From an uncultured Ilyobacter sp. (GTDB lineage: Bacteria; Fusobacteriota; Fusobacteriia; Fusobacteriales; Fusobacteriaceae): DNA of 64,000 bases. Below are positions 8,075-16,730 of this stretch, one piece after another (within the stretch, counting starts at the first letter, position 1; each line of letters begins with the position of its first letter). The stretch spans positions 558,001-622,000 of the forward strand of contig NZ_OY764866.1 in NCBI RefSeq assembly GCF_963668515.1, read 5' to 3'. The notes beneath the pieces are model-generated. The model worked only from the letters and a program-made list of their open reading frames with translations, did not search any database and was not told where the DNA came from. The translations under genes and the position numbers were made by a program.

Positions 8075-9322
8075 ATGAAGAAAAAAATATTGAGCATGAT
8101 GCTTATAATATCATGCAGTTCTTTTGGTATGGAAGTTACTTTGGAAAAAGCCGTGGATATGGCTTTTAAAAATAACCGTGACCTTAAAAACAGTAAAATA
8201 GAGACTGTGCAGCAGGATCTTCTCTACAAGGAAACAGCTAAGGGTGCCCTTCCCACTGTGAGCATAGAGGGGGGATATACAGAGGACAGAAACGACAGTT
8301 ACGACGACGGGTATTTTGAAAACGGCATAATACTGATCCAGCCCATCTATTCAGGCGGGGAGATATATTACGGTATAGAGGGAGCCAAAAAAAACAGGGA
8401 ACTTTATAATATAAGCTATGAAAAAGATATGACGGACACCAGACTCGAGGTTATAAAGGAATATATAACTGTACTTCAGCTCCAAAAGACCTTAGAAGTA
8501 TATGAAACTTCCAATCGTGAAAAGGAGGCGGAACTGAAAAGGCAGAAGGAGTTTTATAATCTCGGGATGATAGACAGAAGTGAGATCTTAAAGGTCGACT
8601 CCTCTCTCTATGAGACCAAAAGCGACATAATAAATACAAAAAACAATATTCAAAAAGAAAAAATTATACTGAAAAAATTAATGGGCATATCCCTTGAGGA
8701 AGATATTCTGCTAAAGGATATAGATCTTCAGAAGATAAATCCTGAAAAAGTAGATCTTGAAAATGATATGAAAAAAGCAGTAAACGAAAGTCTTCAGTCA
8801 AAAAAGCTCAAGCTGAATACTGAGATAACAAAACTTCAAGAGAAGGCTGCTAAAAGTGAATTTTTACCAGAAGTGGACCTAGAGTATGCCTATGAAAGTT
8901 CTGATGAAGCCAGTTTTTCGGATTCTGCTAATGCAGGGGACTGGCAGTGGCGTATAGGGGTTAGTTTTGAATGGGAGATATTTAACTTTGGGAGCTCTTC
9001 TGATTCTTACCAAAGAGCAAAGCTCGAGACAGAAAAGGCTAATATATCAAGAGATAATGAGCTAGAAGAACTCAGAAAAAATATTAAGTCAGCGTATCTT
9101 GAGATACAGACCCTCTATAGTCTCATACATACAAGAAAGAAATCTTATGAAACATCAAAAGAGATCTATGAAATAGACAGAGAAAAATATGCCAACAGAT
9201 TAATCGATACAGTAGATTATCTTCAGACAGAATCAGACTTGAGAGAAGCCGAGGTCAATTATATCAATGTCCAGATGGACTATTACCAAGCGTATGAAGA
9301 ATATCTTAATCTTATAAAATAA
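8075..9322 (+). CDS. TolC-family outer membrane efflux protein
   Basis: A 415-residue outer membrane channel subunit that would form the exit duct of the tripartite pump encoded with the next two genes. An N-terminal signal peptide (MKKKILSMMLIISCSSFG) is followed by the family opening EVTLEKAVDMAFKNN. Two long alpha-helical repeat halves are rich in Glu, Lys and Leu, each closed by a short beta segment such as GVSFEWEIFNFG. AAGGAG lies ahead of the ATG. It is first of three genes, with 13 bp to the adaptor. Substrate cannot be read from sequence. Confidence 0.93.
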   Translation: MKKKILSMMLIISCSSFGMEVTLEKAVDMAFKNNRDLKNSKIETVQQDLLYKETAKGALPTVSIEGGYTEDRNDSYDDGYFENGIILIQPIYSGGEIYYGIEGAKKNRELYNISYEKDMTDTRLEVIKEYITVLQLQKTLEVYETSNREKEAELKRQKEFYNLGMIDRSEILKVDSSLYETKSDIINTKNNIQKEKIILKKLMGISLEEDILLKDIDLQKINPEKVDLENDMKKAVNESLQSKKLKLNTEITKLQEKAAKSEFLPEVDLEYAYESSDEASFSDSANAGDWQWRIGVSFEWEIFNFGSSSDSYQRAKLETEKANISRDNELEELRKNIKSAYLEIQTLYSLIHTRKKSYETSKEIYEIDREKYANRLIDTVDYLQTESDLREAEVNYINVQMDYYQAYEEYLNLIK

Positions 9323-9335
9323 TCGGAGGGTAAAA

Positions 9336-10394
9336 ATGAAAAAAATATTAATTATTATGATTATTATCTTATTAGCAGCCTGTGGCAAATCAGAAGAAAA
9401 ACCAGTGGAAAACAAAGAGGTTTTAAAAAGTGTAAAAACTATGGAGCTCAAAAAAAGTAAAGTCGAAAATATAAAAAACTATAACGGGGAACTCATTCCA
9501 TTGAATGAAGTGGCTCATACAACAGATACCGGCGGAGATGTGACAAAGATAAATTATCAAAACGGAGATTTTGTAAAAAAGGGAGAGATTGTTTTAGTTC
9601 TTAAAGACAAAGACACCGAGGCTGCTTATCTGGAATCCATGGGGGAGTTTATGAAGGCCCAGTCGGATTATGAGACGAGCAAAACGTCATATGGAAAGTA
9701 TAAGACACTTTTTGATAAGAAGCTCATATCTGAAGATGCCTTTCTTACTATGAAAAATCAGTTTATCCAGAGTGAAGGAGCCAAGAAAGTAGTACAGTCC
9801 CAGTATCTGAAGGCCAAGCAGGATTTTGACGAACTTACGGTCAGGGCCAAAATATCTGGTCTGGTGAGTGACCTTGACATAAAAAAATATCAAAAGACAG
9901 CTGCAGATGAAACCCTGTTTACAGTGGTAGATGCCAGCAAGATGGAGGTAGGAGTAGGTGTAGCTGCCTCAGACCTGCAGAATATAAAAAAGGGCAGTAC
10001 TGCAAAAGTGTACGTAGATGATATAGGGGCAGAAATAACAGGAACAGTAGAAAAGATAAACCCTGCCTCAGACAGCGATACAAAAAAATATGAGGCTAAA
10101 ATCCTCCTAAATAATAAAGATGGAAAGCTGGTAAAAGGGATGTATTCCAAGGTTGAAGTCAATAGCGGAGAAGTAGAGGGTTTCTTTATACCCAAAGAAG
10201 CAATAATGCTGAAAGATATGTATAATTATATCGCAGTTTCGAGAGAAGGGCAGGCAATCATTTATAAGGTTGATCTAGGGATATCGTCTGATGATTCACA
10301 GCAGATAGTCTTTGATGATTATCTGCCGGGAGACAAAGTAATAATCCAGGGACAGTACCTTCTGAAGAATAATGACAAAATAAAGGAGGCCTAG
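9336..10394 (+). CDS. RND efflux periplasmic adaptor (membrane fusion lipoprotein)
   Basis: A 352-residue HlyD/AcrA-type adaptor linking the inner-membrane pump to the TolC duct. The lipobox LLAACGKSEE near residue 16 predicts a lipid anchor. The biotinyl-lipoyl half motif GGDVTKINYQNGDFVKKGE and the second half ISGLVSDL flank a helical hairpin (about residues 95-150); a beta-barrel and the membrane-proximal domain follow. Spacing to the pump gene is 4 bp, so the genes are translationally linked. Confidence 0.93.
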   Translation: MKKILIIMIIILLAACGKSEEKPVENKEVLKSVKTMELKKSKVENIKNYNGELIPLNEVAHTTDTGGDVTKINYQNGDFVKKGEIVLVLKDKDTEAAYLESMGEFMKAQSDYETSKTSYGKYKTLFDKKLISEDAFLTMKNQFIQSEGAKKVVQSQYLKAKQDFDELTVRAKISGLVSDLDIKKYQKTAADETLFTVVDASKMEVGVGVAASDLQNIKKGSTAKVYVDDIGAEITGTVEKINPASDSDTKKYEAKILLNNKDGKLVKGMYSKVEVNSGEVEGFFIPKEAIMLKDMYNYIAVSREGQAIIYKVDLGISSDDSQQIVFDDYLPGDKVIIQGQYLLKNNDKIKEA

Positions 10395-10398
10395 ACAG

Positions 10399-13300
10399 AT
10401 GAGTTTATCAAATTTTTCCATAAAAAAACCGGCTACAACTACCATGATAATGATAGCCATGATATTTTTTGGATACCTGGGACTTAAAAATATGCCTGTG
10501 GAAATGATGCCTAGCACATCATACCCAATGGCGAAAATAAGTATAGATTGGGACGGAGCAACTCCTGATGATGTAAATGACATGATAACAAAAAAGATAG
10601 AGGATTTTCTGCCAAATATAGACGGGATAACCGAATACAGCTCTACATCTGAGGTAGGGCAGTCAAGTATAGAGGTTAAGTTTGATTACGGAACGGATAT
10701 AGAGACTAAGATCACTCTGATTCAAAATGAGATCAATCAGATAAGCGGAAAACTTCCCGATGATGCAGACGAACCTGTCATTAGGGAGCAGTCAACATCT
10801 GGTATACCTGCAATGGTTTTAATGCTTGTAGGGGGAGATCCCATGGAGATGAGGACCTATGCCAATGCTACAGTTAAACCTTTGATAGAGAGGATAGACG
10901 GAGTATCTCAGGTGCTCATAAGAGGGGGACAGGAACAGGAAGTTTTGGTAGAAGTGGACCCTGAAAAACTAGATAACTATAATATGGGTATAGAGGATAT
11001 AAGTACTATTATATCTGAAGCAAATGTAAATATCCCCGGAGGAACCCTTACAGAAGGGGAGAAAGAATACATAATAAAAGTAGAGGGAGAACTCTCCACT
11101 CTAGAGGAAATATCAGATATAGTGTTAAAAAATTCAAATGGAAAACTTCTAAAGTTAAAAGATGTGGCAGATGTAAAGATGTCCATAAAAGACAAAGACA
11201 GTATATTTAGAAACAGCGGTAAAGATGCCCTAGCACTGATTGTTACAAAAACCGATAACGGGAATTCAGTAGAGATAGTAAATTCCATAAAAAAAGTGTT
11301 GAAAAATCAAGAGGGTTCGATGCCTATAAATACCGAGGTAAAGATGGCCCATGATTCATCCACTACAATACTAAATTCCATTGCCAGCGTAAAAGAGAGT
11401 GCCTATACTGGTATAATTCTTGTCTCTATAATACTCTTTATATTTTTAAAAAATATTTCTGTGACAATGATAGTGGCTATGTCCATTCCTACGTCTATAA
11501 TTTTTACCTTCTTTCTACTAAATTCCATGGGAGTAAGTATCAACATAATATCTCTAATGGGACTTTCCCTAGGGGTAGGAATGCTTGTAGATGACTCGGT
11601 GGTTGTCACAGATAATATATTCAGACGTCTTACAGAGTTTAAAGAGGACAAGGTCACAGCCTCAGAAAAGGGAGCCAGTGAAGTGACATTACCTGTAATA
11701 ACATCTTCTCTTACAACAATGGCTGTATTTTTACCCATGGTGTTTCAGGAAGGGATAGTGAAAAAGCAGTTTGGGGACATGTCTTATTCTATAAGTTTCT
11801 GTCTGACTGCATCTCTCATAGTAGCGGTTATGTTTGTTCCTATGATGTGCAGTAAGATTCTCAAGAAAAATACAAATATAGCCCATGAACGGGCTGTTAT
11901 GAAATTTATAAAGAAAAAGTATAAAACAATTTTAAAACTTGCCTTAAGAAGAAGATTTTTGGTGGTCACAGGAGCTATACTTCTGTTTGTCGCCTCTATA
12001 TTCATGTTAAAAACCTTAGGTGCTAGATTTCTACCGACTCAGGATAGTGGGGATTTTGCCGTAATAGCATCCCTTCCATCTGGAGCTGATATAAAAATGG
12101 CTGACAGAATAGCAGGAATACTAGAGGAAAAAGCAAAGGATCTAAAATATGCAACCAATTACTCCATCATGGGAGATACAGAAGACGTAGTGCTTAATCT
12201 AGATGCAGGTTTAAAAACTACCAGAGAAGAGAGTATGTATGATATCATGAGCGACCTTAGAAAAAAATTCCAGGGGATTCCAGATGTAACTATTACGGTA
12301 GTTCCGGATTTTGTGAGAGGGGCCTCTGATATAAATGACCTTGAGTTTAATCTTTATTCAGATAATGAAAAGCAACTTGAAGTAATATCTGACCAACTAA
12401 AAGAAAAAATATCGGAAATTTCAGGACTGACAGATATAAGTACTTCTCTCGAAGGTGGTAAGCCTGAGGGCAGGTTTATAATAGACAGAGAAAAGGCAAA
12501 ATACTATGGTGTCAGTGTGTCAGATATAGCTACAATGATAGGGGCTCAGATAAACGGTAGTGTTCCTATAACTATAAACAGCGACAATGATGAGGTTGAT
12601 GTCACTGTACAGCTGAAAAAAGAATACAGAGAGTCTAGCAAGCTTCTTTTAGATTCCAGAATAACATTAGATAATGGTAAAAGTGTGAAAATATCTGATG
12701 TGGCTGATTATGTGGTAGTAGAAGGCCCCTCAAAGATAGAGAAAAAAGACAAAAAGAGAAAGGTGAGTCTCTATGCCAACCTTGAAAAGGGAGCAGACCT
12801 CCAGAGTGCCGAGGCGAGCATTATATCAGAGCTTAATAAAATAGGACTTCCAGACGGAGTTACTTATAGTTCTGGTGGAAACAACGAGGATATGGGGGTT
12901 ATATTTAAGCAGCTTGCTTCGACTTTTGTTGTGGCAGTTTTTCTCATATATTTCATATTGGTTTGGCAGTTTGAATCCTTTGTGTTTCCGTTTATCATAA
13001 TATTTTCTATACCGCTATCAACCATGGGTGCTATATTTGGCCTTTATTTCACAGGGAAAAGTCTGGATGCCATGGTCTTTGTTGGGATAATTCTCCTAAT
13101 AGGTATAGTGGTAAATAATGCCATTGTTCTCATTGATTTTATAAATCAGAGGATAGATGCAGGGGATAATATTTCTAGAGCAGTAATGACTTCTGGAGTC
13201 ACAAGACTCAGACCGATACTTATGACGACGATGACAACTATCCTCGGGATGGTGCCTCTAGCTATAAGCAACGGCGAAGGATACGAGATGTACAACGGAA

Positions 13301-13461
13301 TGGCCTTTGTGGTTATATTTGGTCTAAGTTTTGCAACTATACTGACCCTGGTGTTAATACCGTCTGTTTATTACATTGTAGAAGATATAAGAGAATATGT
13401 TATTGCAGCATGGAAGAAAAAATATCCTGTGCATGCCGAGATAGAAAATGAAATAGTATAA
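10399..13461 (+). CDS. RND-family (HAE1/AcrB-like) efflux pump
   Basis: A 1020-residue proton-driven inner-membrane transporter with the usual duplicated layout: TM1 near the N-terminus (TTMIMIAMIFFGYLGL), a large periplasmic porter loop, TM2-6, then a second loop and TM8-12. The proton-relay aspartates are seen in GVGMLVDDSVVVTDN, and the partner TM10 segment is GIVVNNAIVLIDF. AAGGAGG precedes the ATG. It completes a tolC-adaptor-pump operon that would export drugs, dyes or fermentation-related toxicants; the substrate is inferred, not seen. Confidence 0.95.
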   Translation: MSLSNFSIKKPATTTMIMIAMIFFGYLGLKNMPVEMMPSTSYPMAKISIDWDGATPDDVNDMITKKIEDFLPNIDGITEYSSTSEVGQSSIEVKFDYGTDIETKITLIQNEINQISGKLPDDADEPVIREQSTSGIPAMVLMLVGGDPMEMRTYANATVKPLIERIDGVSQVLIRGGQEQEVLVEVDPEKLDNYNMGIEDISTIISEANVNIPGGTLTEGEKEYIIKVEGELSTLEEISDIVLKNSNGKLLKLKDVADVKMSIKDKDSIFRNSGKDALALIVTKTDNGNSVEIVNSIKKVLKNQEGSMPINTEVKMAHDSSTTILNSIASVKESAYTGIILVSIILFIFLKNISVTMIVAMSIPTSIIFTFFLLNSMGVSINIISLMGLSLGVGMLVDDSVVVTDNIFRRLTEFKEDKVTASEKGASEVTLPVITSSLTTMAVFLPMVFQEGIVKKQFGDMSYSISFCLTASLIVAVMFVPMMCSKILKKNTNIAHERAVMKFIKKKYKTILKLALRRRFLVVTGAILLFVASIFMLKTLGARFLPTQDSGDFAVIASLPSGADIKMADRIAGILEEKAKDLKYATNYSIMGDTEDVVLNLDAGLKTTREESMYDIMSDLRKKFQGIPDVTITVVPDFVRGASDINDLEFNLYSDNEKQLEVISDQLKEKISEISGLTDISTSLEGGKPEGRFIIDREKAKYYGVSVSDIATMIGAQINGSVPITINSDNDEVDVTVQLKKEYRESSKLLLDSRITLDNGKSVKISDVADYVVVEGPSKIEKKDKKRKVSLYANLEKGADLQSAEASIISELNKIGLPDGVTYSSGGNNEDMGVIFKQLASTFVVAVFLIYFILVWQFESFVFPFIIIFSIPLSTMGAIFGLYFTGKSLDAMVFVGIILLIGIVVNNAIVLIDFINQRIDAGDNISRAVMTSGVTRLRPILMTTMTTILGMVPLAISNGEGYEMYNGMAFVVIFGLSFATILTLVLIPSVYYIVEDIREYVIAAWKKKYPVHAEIENEIV

Positions 13462-13537
13462 AAATATAAATATTGTATAAAACTCTTCCCCCTTATCTGC
13501 TATAATTTATTAAGCAAGATTTAGGGGGGATATTTTT

Positions 13538-13674
13538 ATAGAGTTTAGGGCTGAAAGTGGAATAATGAAAGACAGGGAAAATTTTATGTACTTGATGAGA
13601 ATAAAGATAAAATAGATGTAAATGCAGTGTTTTTAACGATCTGTGAGGTGAAAGTTTGGAGAAAAAAAGTTTAA
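13538..13674 (+). pseudogene. Broken small gene before the SGNH hydrolase
   Basis: A GGGGGGA ribosome-like site is followed 8 bases later by ATA-GAG-TTT-AGG, as if an ATG had mutated. The frame reads IEFRAESGIMKDRENFMY, and after a one-base shift it continues LDENKDKIDVNAVF to a TAA that overlaps the next gene's start. The pattern resembles the N-terminus of small acetyltransferase-like proteins (EFR...YLDENG), but the evidence is thin. Confidence 0.35.
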
Positions 13675-14321
13675 TAATAGGCGGATTAATAACGATCATT
13701 TTAGGGGCTTTTGTTTTTTTTAATAGGAGTCCATTAAAAATAGAACTGCCAAAAGGACGGGAGAGTGTTTTAGTGTGTTTTGGAGACAGCCTGACTGCCG
13801 GTATAGGGGCTCCCAGCGGTAAAAGTTATCCTGATTATCTTAAGAATTATCTAGATATAAAAATCATAAATAAGGGGGTTCCAGGTGAAACAGCGTCACA
13901 GGGCAGGGAAAGATTTGAAAGGGATGTATTGAGCCTTGATCCAGACATAGTTATAATAGAGTTTGGAGCTAATGATTATTTCAGAAAAATATCTAGTCAA
14001 AAGACAAGATCCCACATGGAATATATGGTTGACAGGCTTTTAGACAGGGGAACAGTGGTTTTTATAGCAAAGTTTTTTCCTAAAAAATCCATAGTTTCAT
14101 TTATAAAGTCAAAGGATAAGAAAGAATACGATAAGATGTATAAAGAACTTTCCTCTAAGGACAATGTTTTTCTTATTGACGATATATGGGGTGAAGCTTG
14201 GGGTCGACCAAAGTATATGAATGACACAGTTCATCCAAATGAATACGGCTATAAAATAATGGCTGATAAATATTTGGAAGCTGTCAAAGATCTTTTTGAA
14301 TACAATAGTCTTTTAAAATAG
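13656..14321 (+). CDS. SGNH-family lipase/esterase (TesA-like)
   Basis: A 221-residue GDSL hydrolase that would cleave ester or thioester bonds, probably at the membrane face. All blocks are present: FGDSLTAGIGA with the nucleophilic Ser (block I), the glycine of KGVPGETA (II), FGANDYF (III), and DTVHPNEYGY with the catalytic Asp-His pair (V). An N-terminal hydrophobic segment (LIIGGLITIILGAFVFF) predicts a signal anchor. TTG is the start, with GAGGTG five bases upstream. A terminator follows directly. Confidence 0.9.
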   Translation: MEKKSLIIGGLITIILGAFVFFNRSPLKIELPKGRESVLVCFGDSLTAGIGAPSGKSYPDYLKNYLDIKIINKGVPGETASQGRERFERDVLSLDPDIVIIEFGANDYFRKISSQKTRSHMEYMVDRLLDRGTVVFIAKFFPKKSIVSFIKSKDKKEYDKMYKELSSKDNVFLIDDIWGEAWGRPKYMNDTVHPNEYGYKIMADKYLEAVKDLFEYNSLLK

Positions 14322-14322
14322 A

Positions 14323-14354
14323 AATCAGCTGGAAAATACCCAGCTGATTTTTTT
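14323..14354. terminator. Terminator between SGNH hydrolase and PHP gene
   Basis: AATCAGCTGG and CCAGCTGATT pair around a short loop and are followed by seven T on the plus strand. It separates the convergent plus-strand hydrolase and minus-strand PHP gene. Confidence 0.85.
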
Positions 14355-14364
14355 ATAAAATATT

Positions 14365-15111
14365 TTATTTTTTCTTGAACATATGTATTAAGTGTTTCTT
14401 TCCAAGGCCTGAAAGCATAGGAACCTTGTAGAGAGAATCCATTAATTTATGATGTTTTTTTTCTTCCATATTTAGGAATCGATAGAATGAAAGGATCTCT
14501 CTGTTGATATGAGCATCACTTCCAAAGGTGGCATTTAAATTATATCTTTTTCTCAAATCTTTGGCGGTGAGATTTCTCTTCTTTGAAAGAGAATGGTTAT
14601 AGGTTTCTAGAGAGTCCACTCTTTCTAACACCTCAGAAAGATAATGTTTATTTTTTAGGAAATTTTTCTGAGCCATCCCGTTTATGTGTGGGACGGAAAT
14701 ATGGCAGCCTCTACCCTCGAGGATGTCTAAGAAATAGAAAACATTCTTTGTGGTTCTGGCCATTCTATAGGGGTGTTTGTTTCCCTCCACCTCCCTTATA
14801 TAAAATTCTTCGAGGTCTTCGAAGGTTTTGAAATAAACCAGCAGTTCGAAGCCGTCTTCACATCCGAGCTCTATTCCTGGAACTACCTTTACTCCAAGTT
14901 CGGCTATTTTTACTGCACCTCTGATCTCATTATGGTCTGTTATGGATATGAGGTGTTTTTTTTCATTCAAAAAGTCTAAAAAAAATTTTGAGGTATTATG
15001 TCCGTCTGAGGCAGTTGTATGAAGATGTAGGTCAAGATAAATAGCATCGTCTTTTGGCTTAAAGTCATAAAATTCATTAAAATAGTCTGATAATTTATCA
15101 AATTCAATCAT
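14365..15111 (-). CDS. PHP-domain phosphoesterase
   Basis: A 248-residue protein of the polymerase and histidinol phosphatase fold. The metal-binding motifs appear in order: DLHLHTTASDG near residue 27, SITDHNEIRGA, GIELGCEDG, VPHING and GSDAH near residue 207. It probably hydrolyses a phosphoester using a trinuclear metal centre; the substrate is unknown. GGGGGG lies 8 bp before the ATG. It is 14 bp downstream of cardiolipin synthase on the same strand and is likely co-transcribed with it. Confidence 0.85.
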   Translation of the reverse strand: MIEFDKLSDYFNEFYDFKPKDDAIYLDLHLHTTASDGHNTSKFFLDFLNEKKHLISITDHNEIRGAVKIAELGVKVVPGIELGCEDGFELLVYFKTFEDLEEFYIREVEGNKHPYRMARTTKNVFYFLDILEGRGCHISVPHINGMAQKNFLKNKHYLSEVLERVDSLETYNHSLSKKRNLTAKDLRKRYNLNATFGSDAHINREILSFYRFLNMEEKKHHKLMDSLYKVPMLSGLGKKHLIHMFKKK

Positions 15112-15125
15112 AAAGATTACCCCCC

Positions 15126-16574
15126 TTAGAGAATTGGAGAAAATAGTCTGCTGATGGATTCCTTGAATTTTACCAAGAGTTTCCTGTCATGGTAAATTTC
15201 TTTTGTTATAGATGAGCTTTCTGCCAGATCTTCTATAAATGTTGCCTTTAATTTCTTCACTGTGTCAAAATCATATATAAAAGCATTTATTTCAAAATTT
15301 TGATAAAAACTTCTATAATCAAAATTTGAGCTTCCCACTGTGGCCACCTCATCGTCTACGATGACTACTTTGCTGTGGAGAAATCCATTTTTATAGGAGT
15401 AAAACTTCACTCCCATAGTTATCATCTCCCCTACATAGGAGTGAGTTGCCCAATAGACCATGAGGTGGTCGGGCTTATTGGGGATCATGATCTTTATATT
15501 TACCCCAGAAAGTGAAGCTATTTTTAAAGCTTCAAAAATAATATCATCTGGTATAAAATAAGGGGTCTGAATATAGATATATTTTTTTGCCTTTGTTATC
15601 ATATGAAGAATAGCGTCTCTTATCAAGTGAAATTCGTAATCTGGGGCACTTCCTACAATCTGTATGGAAGAATTCCCAATTTTTTGTTTTTCAGGAAAGT
15701 ATTTTTTTTCATCATACCTGCTTCGGAATTTTTTTCCAAAACTTAAAAACTTCTGATTTTTTATAAAATCCAAGGATGAAAAAAATTCTTTTTGAAGCTC
15801 ATTTAAGACTTCGCCGTTCATTTTGATATGTGTGTCCCTCCAGTTTCCAAGGGGCCCTTTCCCGATGTAGTCCTTTCCGATATTAAAGCCTCCGATGTAT
15901 CCTAACTTAGCATCAACTATACAGATTTTCCTGTGAGTTCTATAGTTGGCCCGTAGGTTTATAAATGGAAAATATGAGGGGAAGAAAACTAGCACATCAA
16001 TTTTTGAATTTCTGAGTGCTTCAATTTTTTTTAACGGAAGTTTTCTGCACCCCACACCGTCTAATATTAGTTTGACTTCTACACCAGATTTTGCCTTTTC
16101 CTTTAAAATAGAAAAGAATTCTTTTCCCAAAGAATCATTGTCAAAGATAAAATATTCCATGTGTATATAAGAGCTTGCTTTTTTTAACTCGTCTTTCATG
16201 TCATGAAAAAGTTTTTTCCCATCAGTAAAAATTTCTATACTGTTTGAAAAAGTTAATCTGTTTTTCCCTGTAAGCTCTAAATACTGTATCATCTGTTCCC
16301 ATTTTTCAAGTTTTTTTGCCTCATTATTTTCAGAAGGAGTGGTATATCTGAAAATATTTCTCATATAGAACTTTTTACTCAGTCTTTTTTTTCTGAAACT
16401 TAAACCAAACAGCAGATAAGAAACAAATCCAATATAGGATGTCAGAACAAGAACTGTGATCCAGAACAAGCTATAGACGGGCTTTTTTCTTTCAAAGAAA
16501 ATTATAACCACTACAAAAAATATATTTATGAAGTAAATATATTTGGCAAAGAAAATCAGATGTTCTAGAACCAT
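15126..16574 (-). CDS. cls: Cardiolipin synthase (phospholipase D family)
   Basis: A 482-residue membrane enzyme that condenses two phosphatidylglycerols to cardiolipin. Two N-terminal membrane helices (residues about 5-55) precede the catalytic domain with both HKD motifs: HRKICIVDAKLGYIGGFN near residue 215 and HSKVVIVDDEVATVGSSN near residue 395. Length and layout fit the ClsA type. GAGGTG lies 7 bp before the ATG. The gene leads a two-gene unit with the PHP protein and is divergent from lon. Confidence 0.95.
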   Translation of the reverse strand: MVLEHLIFFAKYIYFINIFFVVVIIFFERKKPVYSLFWITVLVLTSYIGFVSYLLFGLSFRKKRLSKKFYMRNIFRYTTPSENNEAKKLEKWEQMIQYLELTGKNRLTFSNSIEIFTDGKKLFHDMKDELKKASSYIHMEYFIFDNDSLGKEFFSILKEKAKSGVEVKLILDGVGCRKLPLKKIEALRNSKIDVLVFFPSYFPFINLRANYRTHRKICIVDAKLGYIGGFNIGKDYIGKGPLGNWRDTHIKMNGEVLNELQKEFFSSLDFIKNQKFLSFGKKFRSRYDEKKYFPEKQKIGNSSIQIVGSAPDYEFHLIRDAILHMITKAKKYIYIQTPYFIPDDIIFEALKIASLSGVNIKIMIPNKPDHLMVYWATHSYVGEMITMGVKFYSYKNGFLHSKVVIVDDEVATVGSSNFDYRSFYQNFEINAFIYDFDTVKKLKATFIEDLAESSSITKEIYHDRKLLVKFKESISRLFSPIL

Positions 16575-16730
16575 AACATTTCACCTCGATCTCTTGTCTT
16601 TAATATACTTATACAAAAGTAAAGTTGTTTTCCTCGAGTTATTTTTTTAAAATCATCTAAATAAAATATAAAGGAAATTCATTATAACTTTGTAACTAAT
16701 AGTTGAAAAACATAAAAGGAGGAGATCACT